This document shows, one piece after another, positions 37,124-51,300 of a stretch of 64,000 nt of DNA. The DNA lies in NCBI RefSeq assembly GCF_036785885.1, contig NC_092312.1, positions 14,588,001 to 14,652,000 on the forward strand, given 5' to 3'. The notes under the pieces were generated by a model. It saw only the letters and a list, made by a program, of their open reading frames with translations, was not told the DNA's origin and did not search any database. Source of the DNA: Coffea arabica. Taxonomy: Eukaryota; Streptophyta; Magnoliopsida; Gentianales; Rubiaceae. A program made the position numbers and the translations under genes. The number at the start of each line of letters is the position of its first letter. Position 1 is the stretch's first letter.

Positions 37124-37329
37124 ACGTGTTTGAAAACAAAAAATGGAATATTTTAATTAATTAAGTGATTCTAAATTATTTAAGCAAAGTTTACTCTAAA
37201 AAATATGCTATAAATTGTTTACTTATCACTAATACAGAATACACTCAAATGTTAAGATTTTAGTAGTTAATAATTCAGTAATTAACACATTCAAATTTTA
37301 GATTTTAATTTTATCAAATGCACCCTTAG
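37124..37329. mobile_element. Possible hAT-like MITE
   Basis: The left end reads GTGTTTGAAAAC and the right end TCAAATGCACCCTTAG, reminiscent of the GTTTGATAAA-ended MITEs of asterids. The interior is AT-rich and non-coding. Flanks (TCAGACG, TAGACTA) are only roughly similar, so no target duplication is claimed. Confidence 0.35.
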
Positions 37330-37832
37330 ACTAATTGAAAATAAGTAAACATCAATATTGGACTCAGGAATGCTAACATTTAATACAAGCCGCTGACTGA
37401 GTCCATTTTCTTGAAACATGCTTTCTCTTCAAAAAGATGCACCAACTTTGGGGTCAGTCTTGTCACTTACGATTTAATGAAATATCTGTGTATATTTTAG
37501 CCCTTCACCTTGGCCTCAACAAATTATCTCTATACTACAAAAGCGAAAAAAATAAGAAATAAATTGTCTCTATTTTCTTGTATTATCTCCTCATTATTGC
37601 ATGCAGGAAACACCACCATCTTTCACCACCAATCAATGTCCAATATCGATACCATCTTTCTTTAGGCATTTTCTCGTGTAAAATTGATAAAAAAAAAAAG
37701 CCAAAACACTTTCTAATTTTGGTCACTAGTGGAAAAGCAAACAATTTCATCTAAAGCATTTTCCCATTTACTAATGAATGTGCACACCTACTTATGGCTG
37801 CAATTTCTTCTTTGGATTCTTGGTTTAATAGC

Positions 37833-37863
<31 letters not shown>

Positions 37864-40800
37864 TGCATTGATGTGTACCAAAGTAGTCATTTGGTATCTT
37901 CAACTTTTAACCTGCTTGTGAAGTGCAATACAACTCAAATCTGGTCGACAATTTGCAATTAAACTTGTTCATGTAAAGAGTAAAACCAAAAGCATGCACA
38001 ATTCAACAAAATTAATGGTCATCGTCAAAAGAATTTTGGCCTACTATTTTAGACTTGCATGAGAACTCAATAAAGACGATTTTGCTGCAAATAGTCAAAT
38101 CCTACCTGCTTGATGTACATATCATAGCCAGCAAAATTTGTTGACCAGCCGACAAGGTTCTGAACCCTTATGGGCCATTGCCGTCTGGAATTTCAGCATT
38201 TATTCGTTGTAGTGCAGTTTTTGTTATTACAAGGCATTTTTGTTATATTTTCTCGAACGTCCAACTCTTCTTTTTTGCATAGCAATTAGTAAAAAAAATT
38301 TCTAATGCAAAAAATCAGAATAATTTCATGAGTTAAATATCGCTGCCCCTTTGCCACTTCTTAAGTTTTACCCTTCCCTTGCTGGAAAAAATTAAAAAAA
38401 AAAAAAAGATGATAAAAAAATTGTAAATCTAGACATTGGGTCTTAGTTTTTTTTTTTTTTTTTTTTGGGTTAAAAAGGATATTCGGACTTAGACCATATC
38501 ACCTACATTTTTGTGGTCACTTCTTCCAATATGCAATCTTTGTCGTCTTAATTTTGAATGGTCTATCGTATTGACAAACCCTGAGAGAATTTTTTCCCAC
38601 GTACAAGTTCGGTTTTTAAGCTTCCTCATCCCGTAGCTGTAATGCATAGCCTCTTTTCACATTTCCCTTGTCCTTGAGCTTTCAAGTTTCAACACATGTT
38701 GGATAAGGGGATTTTTCAACTTCACATGGGAGCAAGACTTCTATCGCATTGACTACAGACTTTGTGCACACATGGGATTGTATGTAAATTGAGTTTCTTA
38801 TCACTCCCTTTCACAATATTGTCCGAAAGATACTCAACAGAGAAAAAGCAGTTTTTGTCTTTTGAAAAACCCTCAGAGTGTAGTTAGAGGAGAGATTGTC
38901 TAAATATAAGCGGGGGACAATAGGTTTCAACGTCTACGTCTGGATACCAAGTTTGGCGAATAAACCCATATGCATTGTTCATCTATTGGAACAACACTTA
39001 ACTATTTAAAGAGAAATTCTAAATTTGTACATTTAAAAATGGTATCAATGTTATGATAAATAGGCACTTGTTAATATGTAGTTTAGGTATTAATTTTTTT
39101 TTTTTAAAAAAGTAAAGTTAATTAGGAAAAATGAATAAATTCAAGAGAGGGTAATAATTATTATCATTTGTATTTACATGATAGTTTGGGTGGTGATTTT
39201 GGTGTTTTAACAAACTTCCATTTAGCACATGTGAAAAGAAAGCCCTATTATATATGATACAGACAGTAACGCCATTAACAATTTGCATTAGTGTCAAAGA
39301 ACTAAATCCAGACTTATGATATATATATCAGAAACGGATTGTAATAGTATCTTGACATTTATATTCAAGAAATCCTCTCAGAACATCACATAGAGAAGTA
39401 ATATATATATATATATATGTATGTATCGCATACATATATACATGTATGTGTTTAAAATGTACATTACCCTCTTGTATGAAAATCAAAGCAGCATATTCAC
39501 CCCTCTGTAATTTTAAATCTAGCGAAATGATCCTTGAAACATAAACTTAATACAAAGAATTAGAAACAACTTTTTTAGGGTCAAAATGCGTGATTTTGTA
39601 GTTGCATGATGCAGAACTAAATATTGGGAAGAAAATTGCAAATTTTTTTTTCAATTAATTTCAAAATTATGGAGGGTCTTACATGCTGGTTTATTTTCTA
39701 CATGGGCTATTTTTTTTGGCACAAAATTACAGTGCGACTAATACATTGATTTATTGTTTACCAGAAGGCAATCAACACATTCAAGTTTCACATAGCTATA
39801 ATATCCAATTTACCAAATCATTTAGATTAAAAAAAGGAAAATAATAAACATACTGACAACTGACAAGGTTTGCATGACTAAAATATATCAAATCGCTACA
39901 ATATATTTTTCTACAAAAATTTCAGAAAATTGCAATCCAAACCAGCGCAAAGAAAGTGATCTCACTCCTTACCAGAACTGTAGATTATCATAAAGAAATT
40001 ACTAGCAAATTTTTACTCCTATTCTTTAGCAAAAAAAAAAAAAAGTTAACTGATTTTTGTGTAGAGAGTTGCGCAGATCTATTGAAATTAATTGATATCA
40101 CCATGGGACTATCTTTATTATTTTTAGTACGATTCATATATAAAATCGTCTACATTTGCAGATGTCTCCATCTTCCCTACTATTACGTCTACCATGATAT
40201 TTCGATGCAATTGTTGAGGTAAACTGCACGGTGGTTGATGATAGCAATAACAATTAATTGTAAAGGCAATGGAGAATTACCATATGACACACACAAGAAT
40301 CAGAACTAGACATTTGTCGGAGTTGATTAGTCTATTATAACGTTTGAATGTTCAATGGCGGCATAAGATAAAAGGGAAGTCTGATTCGAAATGAAACTCT
40401 AGAGCCATTGGATAATACTGGGATTACTTAATTAGTTTAGTCAGATAAATTTTCAAATCAGTGATAGCAATTTCAAGTTCTTATGAGTGGGAGGTCTCAA
40501 AGACCTCTCACTTATTTTTTTTTCCTCCTGTAACACCTAATCTATAGTTCTCTCCATTGTCAAGTTCAGCTACCTTTTATTCCAAGAGACAAATCAACCA
40601 GATAAAATGGTCTAAAGTGCTTTTTTTTTTCTCAAGATTTGATAAATGAACCGTCGGTGTCATGTATGATCAATAGACAATGTTAATTGGAATGAGTGGC
40701 AATATACAATTTGAATTCCGAAAAATCGATTGAGCAAGTGTTTTGAATTGATGTTTAAGTGACTAAAGAATAAAGAGTTAAATGGCTAGTCTAGTGATTA

Positions 40801-41484
40801 AGAAAGAACTCTTAAAATCTTCTCCAAATCTCCAGTACTATATTCAAAATTCGAATTCTATTCCTGATAGTTGAGCATGGAGAGGGATGAGAGGGCTAAA
40901 AAAAAAGAAGTAAAGGGTTAGGTTAAAATCTTGATTTTCTCCTATTTTTCAAGATTTTATATACACATTAATTCATCTTAATTTAAAATCAAATTTCAGA
41001 CCGTGTATTATACTCTTATCAAAATTGCTGATTGCGGCCCACACAACTACTATTGTGGTTTGTGGAAAATTTTGATAAAGTTTGGTACAACATTTTCTAC
41101 AAATACCCACAAGTGGAGATATACAAACAGGAGCCCTGTTTGTACAGCTTTAGCAAAATTTGTCCATTTCCTACACTTAGCAAAATACTACTGTACATTA
41201 CATTTGATTGCCAGATTTCAGTAATTGTAAATCATGGGAATGATTTGGTAGCTAAAATTGCCAACAAAGTTGGTTCAATTAATCAAATACATTTGCCTTA
41301 TCTAAAAATATTTTAGATTTGAGTCTCATTGCCGACAACTTGGCACTTATAGGCAATTTATAAGAATCATCGTTGAAAATGAGCCCACCTAGCTTGGTCT
41401 TGAAATGCAGTAACCTCCTCCTCCTCCTCCTATTTTTTGATTTTTTTTAAAAAAAGGCTAAGGTTGACAATTATGTAAAACTGG

Positions 41485-41644
41485 TATTGGATAGGGACTT
41501 ATTTGAAATAATTACTATATTACTTTTTGCGATATAATGTATGTGAAATAAAAAAGTGAGTGAAAAATATAAAATAGTATATTAAAAAATACACTTATTA
41601 TGCAAATAAATAATTTTTTGACAAATAATTTCTCTCCAAACAAA
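41485..41644 (-). mobile_element. Dispersed MITE, copy E
   Basis: The ends TATTGGATAGGG and CTCCAAACAAA flank an inverted family core: AATTACTATATTACTTTTTG followed by GTATGTGAAATAAAAA. The interior is more diverged than in copies B to D. Confidence 0.6.
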
Positions 41645-42249
41645 TATTTTCCTTGTGAATATGCATAGATGAACACCAAGAGAATGTCGACTGTGGCATA
41701 TTATACGCTACGCCGTTGACCGATCAATTACAAGGGCGAACTCCTGCCTCCTCTGCAGGCCTCTTGACGTAAACGTGTATATACATAGTCAAGCAACACA
41801 TCAATATAGAGTACCCGTAACTGAGATCACATGACAAATTCTAATTCAGCCAAAAACTTTGAAAAAATAAAGGCCAATGATTAAATATATAGGAAATGAA
41901 GGTTACAAACGAACCTTCAAATCTTTGTAATGTCTCAATCTCAGGCATCTTTTATTTCAATTTTAGTTGCGATAAATATATTGAATTTATGTCCCAAAAC
42001 ACTCAATATACAGAAGACACTACGTCCAAATTTATGTAACTACAAACTTTTACGACACCAAATTTAGAGCCTTTGAAATGAGTGCATTACCTTATTACAA
42101 AAATGTATAATAAACCTCTGAAACCGTCCAAGGAAACTTGACTCAGATGTCCCTTTCAATTTTCAACGCTTTTAATTGTCAAACCTACTAAAACTCAAAT
42201 ATCAAAATCACCTCTCTTCCTCTGTAGTTTCGACTATACATATATCTCT

Positions 42250-42262
42250 CTATATATATATA
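42250..42262 (+). promoter_or_regulatory. Candidate TATA box of kinase 2
   Basis: CTATATATATATA about 65 bp before the ATG, preceded by a CT-rich stretch common in plant promoters. The spacing suits a short 5' UTR. Confidence 0.45.
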
Positions 42263-42322
42263 GTCGGATCACATAATTTGCATGCTTTGGTTAGAGTAAT
42301 GACTTAGTTGAAGTGAGAGGAG

Positions 42323-45300
42323 ATGGCAGAAAGAACGATATCTCACTCTTCATCACAAATCATCTTAGTTTTCTTGCTCATTTTCTCCATCGTGTTGCTC
42401 TTCCAGGCAAGTTGCAGTGAAGCTCAGAGTGGATTTCTTCCTGAACAGGAAGGTAAGAAGTACCATTCTTTCTCCTTCAATTCACAACACTTGTTTCTTT
42501 TCCCAAGTTCAGTCTGTTGGAAGGCTTAAATTAATTTGTTGAACATTGATGCCACTTTTGACACTGTGAATTCACTTGGTGGAAATATGATTGGAATGGT
42601 GGATTCTTGTCTTCCATCATTTTTTATATTAGCCATTTGCAGCTGAGAAATTGTTCACCAGAACATGAAGTTTCTTGCTTGAATCTTGATTTCAGCTTGG
42701 AGTTACTTACAACTAGTGCAATGGATTTTTTCTTTTCCTTTTTTGTTGGGGTGTTCTGGGCTGATTTCTGCTCAACTGCTTGTTCATGTATATTCATGAC
42801 TCGAAGTAGTTGATTTATTTCTCTCGAGGTTCTAGATATGAAGCCAAGCCTTTAATAAGAAAATTCTGGGGTCAGAAGATGCTGCATCTGTTTTGCCTGT
42901 ATAATCAAATAAAATAATGCAGAACAACATCCCTTTCTAAGTATAGAACACGCATATGTAATTTTAAATTAAAAACTTTTAGATTCTTAGATAGTTGTAA
43001 GAGTCAAACAAATGACTTGGCCCAATATTTTACATGTACGAGTCAATAATTGCACCAAATAGGTACACCACCAGGTGCAATCTCCAACTATTACAAAGTT
43101 GTGCCTCGCATTAGATATTTAATTAATCTTCTAGCATTTCCACTTTTGTTTCTTGCTGATTAACATATGGGGGATCTCGTAACAATTGCGACTTAGAGTC
43201 CCGAGAACATATCTGACTCGTGGTGTTGATCGAAATCCGATCCATCTAAATTTTTTATTATAAAAGTTGCACTGCATCCTTCATTTCATTTTTAGCTGTC
43301 AAATAATTCACTTCAAAAAACCGCACGTAACACTATAAAAGTATTCCTGCCATAGTACCAAATCTACAACGCCAAATATGAATCACTATCTATGGAAATA
43401 TTTACCATTAAAAAATATCAGTATTACCCTTGATCATACTTTTGATTACTCAATTCTTGGTTTTGGGTACTAGTGGCCACATGCCAAAATGTATGTCGGC
43501 ACTAGAGAATTTGCCTTGTAGAAAAAGAAAAAAAAAAAAAGAATTTGCCTTATAAAAAAACCTGCGTGCAGAGTGAAAGTTTCGTTTCTCGAAAGAGCAA
43601 GTGAAATATTCCTGTTCCCCTTCCAATTCCATGCATGCAAATGATTTATGCAAAATCAAGTGTAATTAATTTGAGTTCACTGATTTAAAATGACAAGATT
43701 TTTGTAACGGGTGCCTAGTGAGAACTCGCCAGTTTTTCTAAAATTTATTTAACCTGTCATGTATATACATATATTGATAATTATTATCTTTGTTTGTACT
43801 TATATATTTTTCCTATTTAATCTTATCTTACAATGTTGTTCCCTTGTCCTTTTTTTTTTTCCTCCGTTAACAAGAACTTGGTTTTGCACAGTTGATGCTC
43901 TCAAGGAAATTGCTAGTCAACTGGGCAAAAAGGATTGGAATTTCAGTCTAAACCCTTGTGATGGGAACTCAAACTGGAATACTTCAAGAAGGATTGATAT
44001 GCCACTGTATAACAATTCTGTCATCTGCAATTGTTCTTTTCCAGGTGGTGTATGTCACGTAACAAAAATGTAAGCTTCTCTTTTGCACAAATTTCTAATC
44101 ATTGACTTTTCCAGTAGAATTCTTTAGTTTTTCCAAACAACTGAAATGATGCATGTTTTTCCTCTGTCACTAATAATGAAGATTGAGAACTTCTTATTAT
44201 ACAGCAATATGCTGGTGATGTTAGATTGAACCCTCAGCAGCAATTCTTGTGCCTTTGTGTATGTAATTTAGTTTGTTCCATGAATAATATTAGTTGATAA
44301 CTTACATTCATTTAAAAGATGGGAGGGGGGGGGGGAAGGTGGAGGATTACGAAGGAAGAAGCGAGTGGGGAAGGGGAAAAGAGATGTTGAGAATGGAACT
44401 CTGATTCTTAGACGAGTAACATATACGCTTGTCTACTGAATAATGTTTGATTCTCTTATCTCAACTAAGAAGTAGCTAATACAATGGCTAATCTGATGAA
44501 GTTTAATAATGTGTTAGACCATTTGATTGCTTATGTCTGTGTTATGTTTGTTTATACTCTTCTTTGACTTCTGCTATGCAAATTTTTTCTCTTTTAAAAC
44601 AAGAATCAAATTACCGATATACTGTTTTGGAACCTTTGTTTTGGGGCTCGAGTTGGATAGCTGGAAAACGGATAGTAGTTCATCTCATTTGCGCAACTTT
44701 AGATTGCACTGTTCAAATTCTCATTCTTAGACAAGGATTATACACCATTTGCTGCTGCATTATCTGATTCCCAACTAAGTGGTAGCTTATATAGCCTAAT
44801 ACCATGATTAATCTAATGAAGTTTAATGACATGTTAGAATATTAATATGAACCTTCACGTTTGCAATATGTTAGGTTGTCCTCTGATTTGACTTTTGTGA
44901 GTATCTGTTCCTCTTTTAATGCAAGAAAAGTCCTGATGTGTTCTTTTGATAATTTCATTTTAGAGCTCTACTTGCCAGAGCAAGAAAATGGATTGATTCG
45001 CATCTCATTATTGTAGTTTTAGATTTCAATCTTTGTCCTGCTATCTAATTCTCTGTCACAGATTCCTCAAAGGACAGAATTTACAAGGAGTCCTTCCACC
45101 GTCATTAGCAAAGTTACCATATCTCAACACAATGTACTGACACCATCCCCGATTTTCTTTTGTTTGTATGAGAAGAAATCAGCCTGCTGCTTTGTGTAAC
45201 TAAGTTTGATGTTTTATCTACAGTGATCTCACAAGGAACTATCTCAGTGGTACAATTCCCCTTGAATGGGCATCTACACAGTTAGAATACCTGTGAGCGT

Positions 45301-48300
45301 TACTTACGACTGATGCTTCAACTTTTAATATATACAACACCTGTTTGTATCTGAACCTATTGAAACTATTGCAGGTCTGTTATTGTAAATCGCTTATCTG
45401 GGCCGATCCCAGGCTACTTGGGAAATCTGAAAACACTTGTATATATGTATGCTTCTCCCTCCCCCTCCCCTCCCAAAGACACAATGCATTTTGTAGCTGG
45501 AAATGAAGATCACCTCGATGCAGTCTTTGTACTTCAGATCAATGTGCTATGAAAGATATCTAATCTTTTGAAGCTTCAAAATTTCAGGAGCTTGGAGAAC
45601 AATATGTTTAATGGGACGGTGCCAGCAGAGCTAGGGAAGCTGGTCAATTTGGAGAATCTGTTAGCCCTTCCATTTAATTACTTCTCACTTGTTAACTGAA
45701 TCTATCTGCGACAGTTCATTCTTGCGCTTATTATGGTCTCATAAGCTTTTTCCCTGATTATTGCAGCATACTTAATGCAAACAATCTCACTGGTCAGTTG
45801 CCAAAGGAACTCAATAACCTGACAAAATTGACAGAACTGTACGTTAACTTGAGCGCCTATAGAGTAAAATACATGTTGTGATGAACTGTTGTTATCTTTT
45901 CATCTTCCTATATGTTTACTCTTCTTGGCTTCTGGCCAGTGCAGTAGGCTAAGCAGTAACAACTTCACAGGAAACTTACCTGATTTTTCAAGTTGGAAAA
46001 ATCTAACAAAATTGTAAGCCTATATCTCAATACATTTTGAACATCTAATTCTTGCTGCAACACCGGATTTGATTCCCATCCACTGTCAACAGAGAGCTTC
46101 AAGCTAGTGGTTTTCAAGGACCTATACCTCCTAGCATTTCTGTCTTAAAAAACTTGACGGAACTGTGAGTTAAATCTTCTCACCCTCCTCCTCCCTAACA
46201 TCATGTTTTTAGACAGAGAAATGGAGTTGCTGTAAATTATTAACCCTAGCGGCTTTTTCTGCAGAAGGATCAGTGATTTAGGGGGAGGTGCTTCAGATTT
46301 TCCACTGCTGAGAGACATGACAAGCATGCAGAAGTTGTGAGTCTCATACAGTTCTACAATCATTTATTGAATCTATTTTAATCAATATCTTTTGGATGAT
46401 AGTAGTTATTGTTTACAGGATGCTAAGGAGCTGCAATTTGGTTGGGAAAATTCCATATTACATCATTAATATGATGACATTACAGACTCTGTATATCTCT
46501 TTTCTTATCTTGTTTACATAGATGTTACTCTCCTTTCAGTTCATGTTCAGAATTTCAGGAGATTGCATCATGAGATAGGGAAGTTATTTTGATGTTCAGT
46601 TATACACGTGAAAAGAGTTCTCCACTAATTGTTGTTTTTGCTTTCATATATGCCTTGAAAGTGTTCCATCTGATATAGTACATGGTTCTGTTGACTACTT
46701 AAAAGAAGAAATAAGAAATGAACCACAGATTTAAACTATTAAAACCAATTGAAATGGCAGTTTAGCAAATTTTTAAATCCAATTGAATCGTCCTTTTGCC
46801 ATCTTGTAGCTTTAAGTGATGGAGTGATTCTCTTTATTATTTCATCTGTCATTTGTACTTTCTGCTTTGTCTATTGTCAGTGACTTTTCTTTGATGGACT
46901 ATGCGTATCATGCTTTAATTCTAGGGATCTAAGTTTCAACAAACTTGAAGGAGAGGTTCCCAATCTTGAAGGTCTGGAAGGTCTGCAGTTCATGTAAGCA
47001 ATAACATACTAACGTCTTCACAAACAAAGCTGGTAAAACCTAGTATATATCTTCTGTTCTGTATGCAGAAATAAATGTCTGATGAAATTAACGTAAGTAG
47101 TCTATATTTTGAGAAAGTTTCTTTTGCATGCTTGCTGAATCATTTTTGTCATTCAAAAGAAGAAAATATAATAATCTGCTCCAATGTACATTGGTATCAA
47201 GTTATGTAATTCTGGTGTTTAGTTTACATATCTTTGGTGAAATCAGATATATGGAGAGCTGTTTCATCTTATATTATATATTCTTGCTGGGACGCTAGCA
47301 TTCTATCGTAAAAGAGTTATACAAAATTTGCCTCCAATTTATGTACTGTTAGTTGAACTTCAATTTAATTTTTACTAACGACACAATACTCTGTAACTAA
47401 CTAGGTATTTGACAAGAAACTCTCTTTCTGGGACGATTCCAGACTGGATCACGGGTAGAGATACACAGCAGTAAGTTTCATTCTGCACCTTTTTGATTAA
47501 TCTAATAATAGGAAGAGGTTCTTTACTTTAATTGCCGGCAACTAATTTAGATGTGAAAGAGACAGCACATGGTATTGCATAGTTTTGTTTCTGATGAGAT
47601 GTGATGGATTTCATTCTCATCTAAAAACCTTGTGCTCTACTGCTCTGTTTGGAATCTTGCAGAAATCTTAATAACTGCTGTTTTCCTATAATGCCTATTA
47701 TTTGTGGTTATTCTGTACATTAGTAAATTTTTACTTTAACCTGGCTGCTGTTGGAACTTGGAAAGAGCTGGAGTTATAGTTTGAATACATTTGATCCATG
47801 AGAAATGTATGAAATCAAACAATTATAGTATTGATATTTGTCCACGGGCAGAACTCGTTTCTGAAGAATTGGCAGGGAGTTGTACCACACATGACATTTG
47901 GCAAACTAGTATCTAATGGGACATGAATATGGGGCTACGTATGATTATTACAGAAATGTATATTAAACGAAAAAAGAAAGAAAAGATTTACTTGCATAAA
48001 GAAGCTAATGAAGTTCTTCTTCTTTAAGATGCTTTTTAAAGTGTCAACAATATTACAAGTCTATAGAAATTTGAATGAGTTCTGCAAGTTATCAGTTGCA
48101 ATGAGGGAGTCTTTTGGTTTGCAGAAAAAGACAACATAGCACATAAGCAAAACTAAGAAACACAAGAACTAAGGCCTGGGTTATAGTATATCCTTCATCA
48201 GAATGGTATACTTAAATGAAAATGTAATGATGACTTGTAGTCTGTGGATAATGTGTGAATAATAGGTTGGGTTAGAATAACTCCTGAAAAATGTAGAAGA

Positions 48301-51300
48301 CTAGTTGGATATTTGTAGCCATAGTCTTTATGTGCTTTAGATGCTAATGTTATTAATCCAATAAATCAAATTGTGCATCTTACTGATTGAATAACATAAC
48401 TTCTACGATATCTGCAGATACAAAGTAGATCTTTAGAGTGCTTAATAGCATAAATTGAAAGACAATTTTCCACATAAAGATGTAATGACATCAGTAAAGG
48501 AAACTATGAAAGTATTTAGCCAAAATGGACTCTTTTTTTTAATAAATTTTGTATTGCTTCATTAGACGTCTGAAATACACTTTCTCCTATATGACAATTA
48601 ACAACATAAGTACCCATATCGATTCTAAACATGCTGCATTGATGCCCCTATCCTGGATAGATCCGTACTTTATAATCTAAGAAAGTTCAGTGAAGCTGAG
48701 ATGTGTACAGCCAAAGGCAGAGATAAGGGAATGACAGCTGAAAAGTTCAAATTTTTGGTTCATTTCGACAAAGAAGAGAGCTTGAACAATAAAGACATAT
48801 CGTACTTCCTTTTTCTAGACAAGAATAGGAAAGAATTGAAAGGCCATATTAGAGGCTGGGTTGTGGCTCTTAGCTTGTTATATTCTTCATTCTAACTAAC
48901 TACACATATGTATAAATTTTTAGTAAGAGTTATGCTTCACAGTACAATGAAGTGGATAGGTTAGGTCTACCAAAATGCTCCTGTCCCTAATCTCATGAAT
49001 TGGTGGATTCCTTCTTACTGATTCCATTTCCTTGCCATACATAAATAAACTAGATAATCTATCCAATAGTAGCTTGTTTTCCAATTTGTGATTTTGTAGA
49101 TCACAGAGAAGACATTGTTAAAATGTGGTAGGGAAACTAAAAGGGGACAACAAAGATGGGAACACTAAAATATAAGACATTACACTCTTAATCCCGCTTA
49201 GAAAATTTGAAAACCTTCCACTCATTACTTGTTTGGGATCATGATAAGATGAGATTACCTTCCTGGATTGTCATATTCAAGATCAAAAGCATAACCTGAA
49301 AAAAAATTGGATGGACATCCGTACTGACGGGTACATTGGTCAAGAATATGGCTATAAGATTGCTGTTGACCTTATGATCCAATAGAAAGTTCAACTTACT
49401 TTTTGTTCAGATTGTTTTTGTTACTAACTGACATTGATTAAAAAATAGACTATTTATCTCTATGAACTTTTTTAATGATCGCTGATCATTCTGCACTTAA
49501 TGACGCTTCCTACAACTTTAAGCATTGGACTTTCTCTTACATCGGTTCATAGGATTGCAAGAAATGCTAATGGTCTATGCTTGTTTCCAGCCAGATAGAT
49601 CTTTCTTACAATAACTTCTCTGAGAGCTCTGAGCCATCAACTTGTCGGGAAACCCTGTATGCCTCTAATCTTTGCCATGTATTCTTCCTTTCCACATTTT
49701 GCTTCTCCTAGGACTTGAAGTTTCTTTCTGATGTTTGTCAGAAACTTGTTCAAAAGCTTTACTGGGGGAAAAACATCGTAAGTTTTGACACTTCCATACA
49801 AATAAGTTGTGTTTATGCTTTTAATATTCTATGCCTCAATATCAACAATTTGCATCTTTCACCCAACAATGACCTACTGCAGAGAGCTGGGTAAATGTCT
49901 GCTGCAGAGTTTCCCCTGTTCGAAAGGTAACTGATTATGTCCTTTAGGAAAGTTAGAGTTGATTTTCTTAACCTAGTCAAGGTGTTGAACTTCTCCTGAT
50001 ACTTCTTAGGAAGTTTCTCCTTTCTTGTTGACAACTATATGGTGAAGTAGCATATACTATGTCTAATAGACAAGTCATGTTAGAAGACATCAGTCTGCAA
50101 TTTTTGAATGAATATGTTCAAGGATTATACCTATGATAGTTCATTTGTTTTTGGCTTTTGTAGATTACTACTCATTGCATGTAAACTGTGGTGGAAAGAG
50201 TACTGTAATTGGAAATAAAGTTTTTGAGGCAGATGAAGATTCAGCTGGTGCTGCAAAATTCGTTCCCTCGAAAGAGAACTGGGGAACCAGTAGTACTGGT
50301 GACTTCTGGGATGTCACCACTTCTATAGCTAATTACACAGCAAATAATGTCTCTGTTCTACGAGTAAATGACTCTGATTTGTACACGACAGCTAGACTAT
50401 CTCCTTTATCTCTCACTTACTATGGTCGGTGTTTAGCAAATGGAAACTATACTGTGACACTTTACTTTGCGGAGATAATTCTTAGAGATGATCAATCATT
50501 TCAAAGTCTTGGAAGACGGATGTTTGATGTCTACGTCCAGGTAGAATAACCACAACTTTGGACATCTTATGTTGAAGGCTATAGCTTCTGAGTTTTGTTG
50601 TTTCGTTTGTCACAGGATGAACGGAAATTAAAAGATTTTAATATTGAAAAGGAAGCACAAGGAGTTGATAGAGTTGCAAAGGAAGAGTATACTGGAGTGG
50701 TTGTAAAGGATGGAATTCTGGAGATACGCTTTCATTATTCTGGAAAAGGATCTACAGCTGTTCCAACTAGAGGAACATATGGTCCTCTGATATCTGCTAT
50801 TTCAGTGGTGTCTGGTAATTCTTATTCGACATTCAAATTTGTCTGCATGAGCTACCCATTTTGGTCACGGCTCTTAGTTTTAGTGTGTTCATGCATATTT
50901 TTACGTGGACTTACATGTTATATATTCAAAATATTTATTGCAGGTAAGAGCATGAATTGTCCAATAGATTGTCATGTGCTGACTTAGATCCTATTTGTAG
51001 ATTGGAAAGATATCTGGATCTCAACATGTTATTTTTGCAATTTAATTCTCAAATTAAATTCATTACTCATATGCTGTTATATTATGTTGGTAGAAGGTAG
51101 CCACTACTGTTGTCTAACAACTATATTTGCTAAATTGATGCATAGAATTTAACCCTCCTTCCAAAGGGAAAAAGAAGATTTTCATAGCAGTGGGAACAGT
51201 GGCTTCTACATTGTTAATTGTACTCAGCATTCTTGGTTTTGCTTGGAGGAGATGGCATTCAAGACAAAAGATCTCCAGGGAAGAAGGTTCTGTAAATCTG

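Larger units (their letters stand above)
35570..42249. other. Intergenic region between the two receptor kinase genes
   Basis: About 6.7 kb without a supported gene. It includes a probable decayed hAT-like MITE (about 37124-37329), long T runs, a (GT)n run near 37850, an (AT)n run near 39400, and a MITE copy at 41485-41644. The small open frames (for example 39956-40222 and 41032-41316) have no domain. Confidence 0.55.

Noticed and set aside
38134..38170. GACCAGCCGACAAGGTTC resembling a kinase exon of the neighbouring genes
   Set aside because: Only about 14 bases match and no flanking kinase sequence follows; likely chance.
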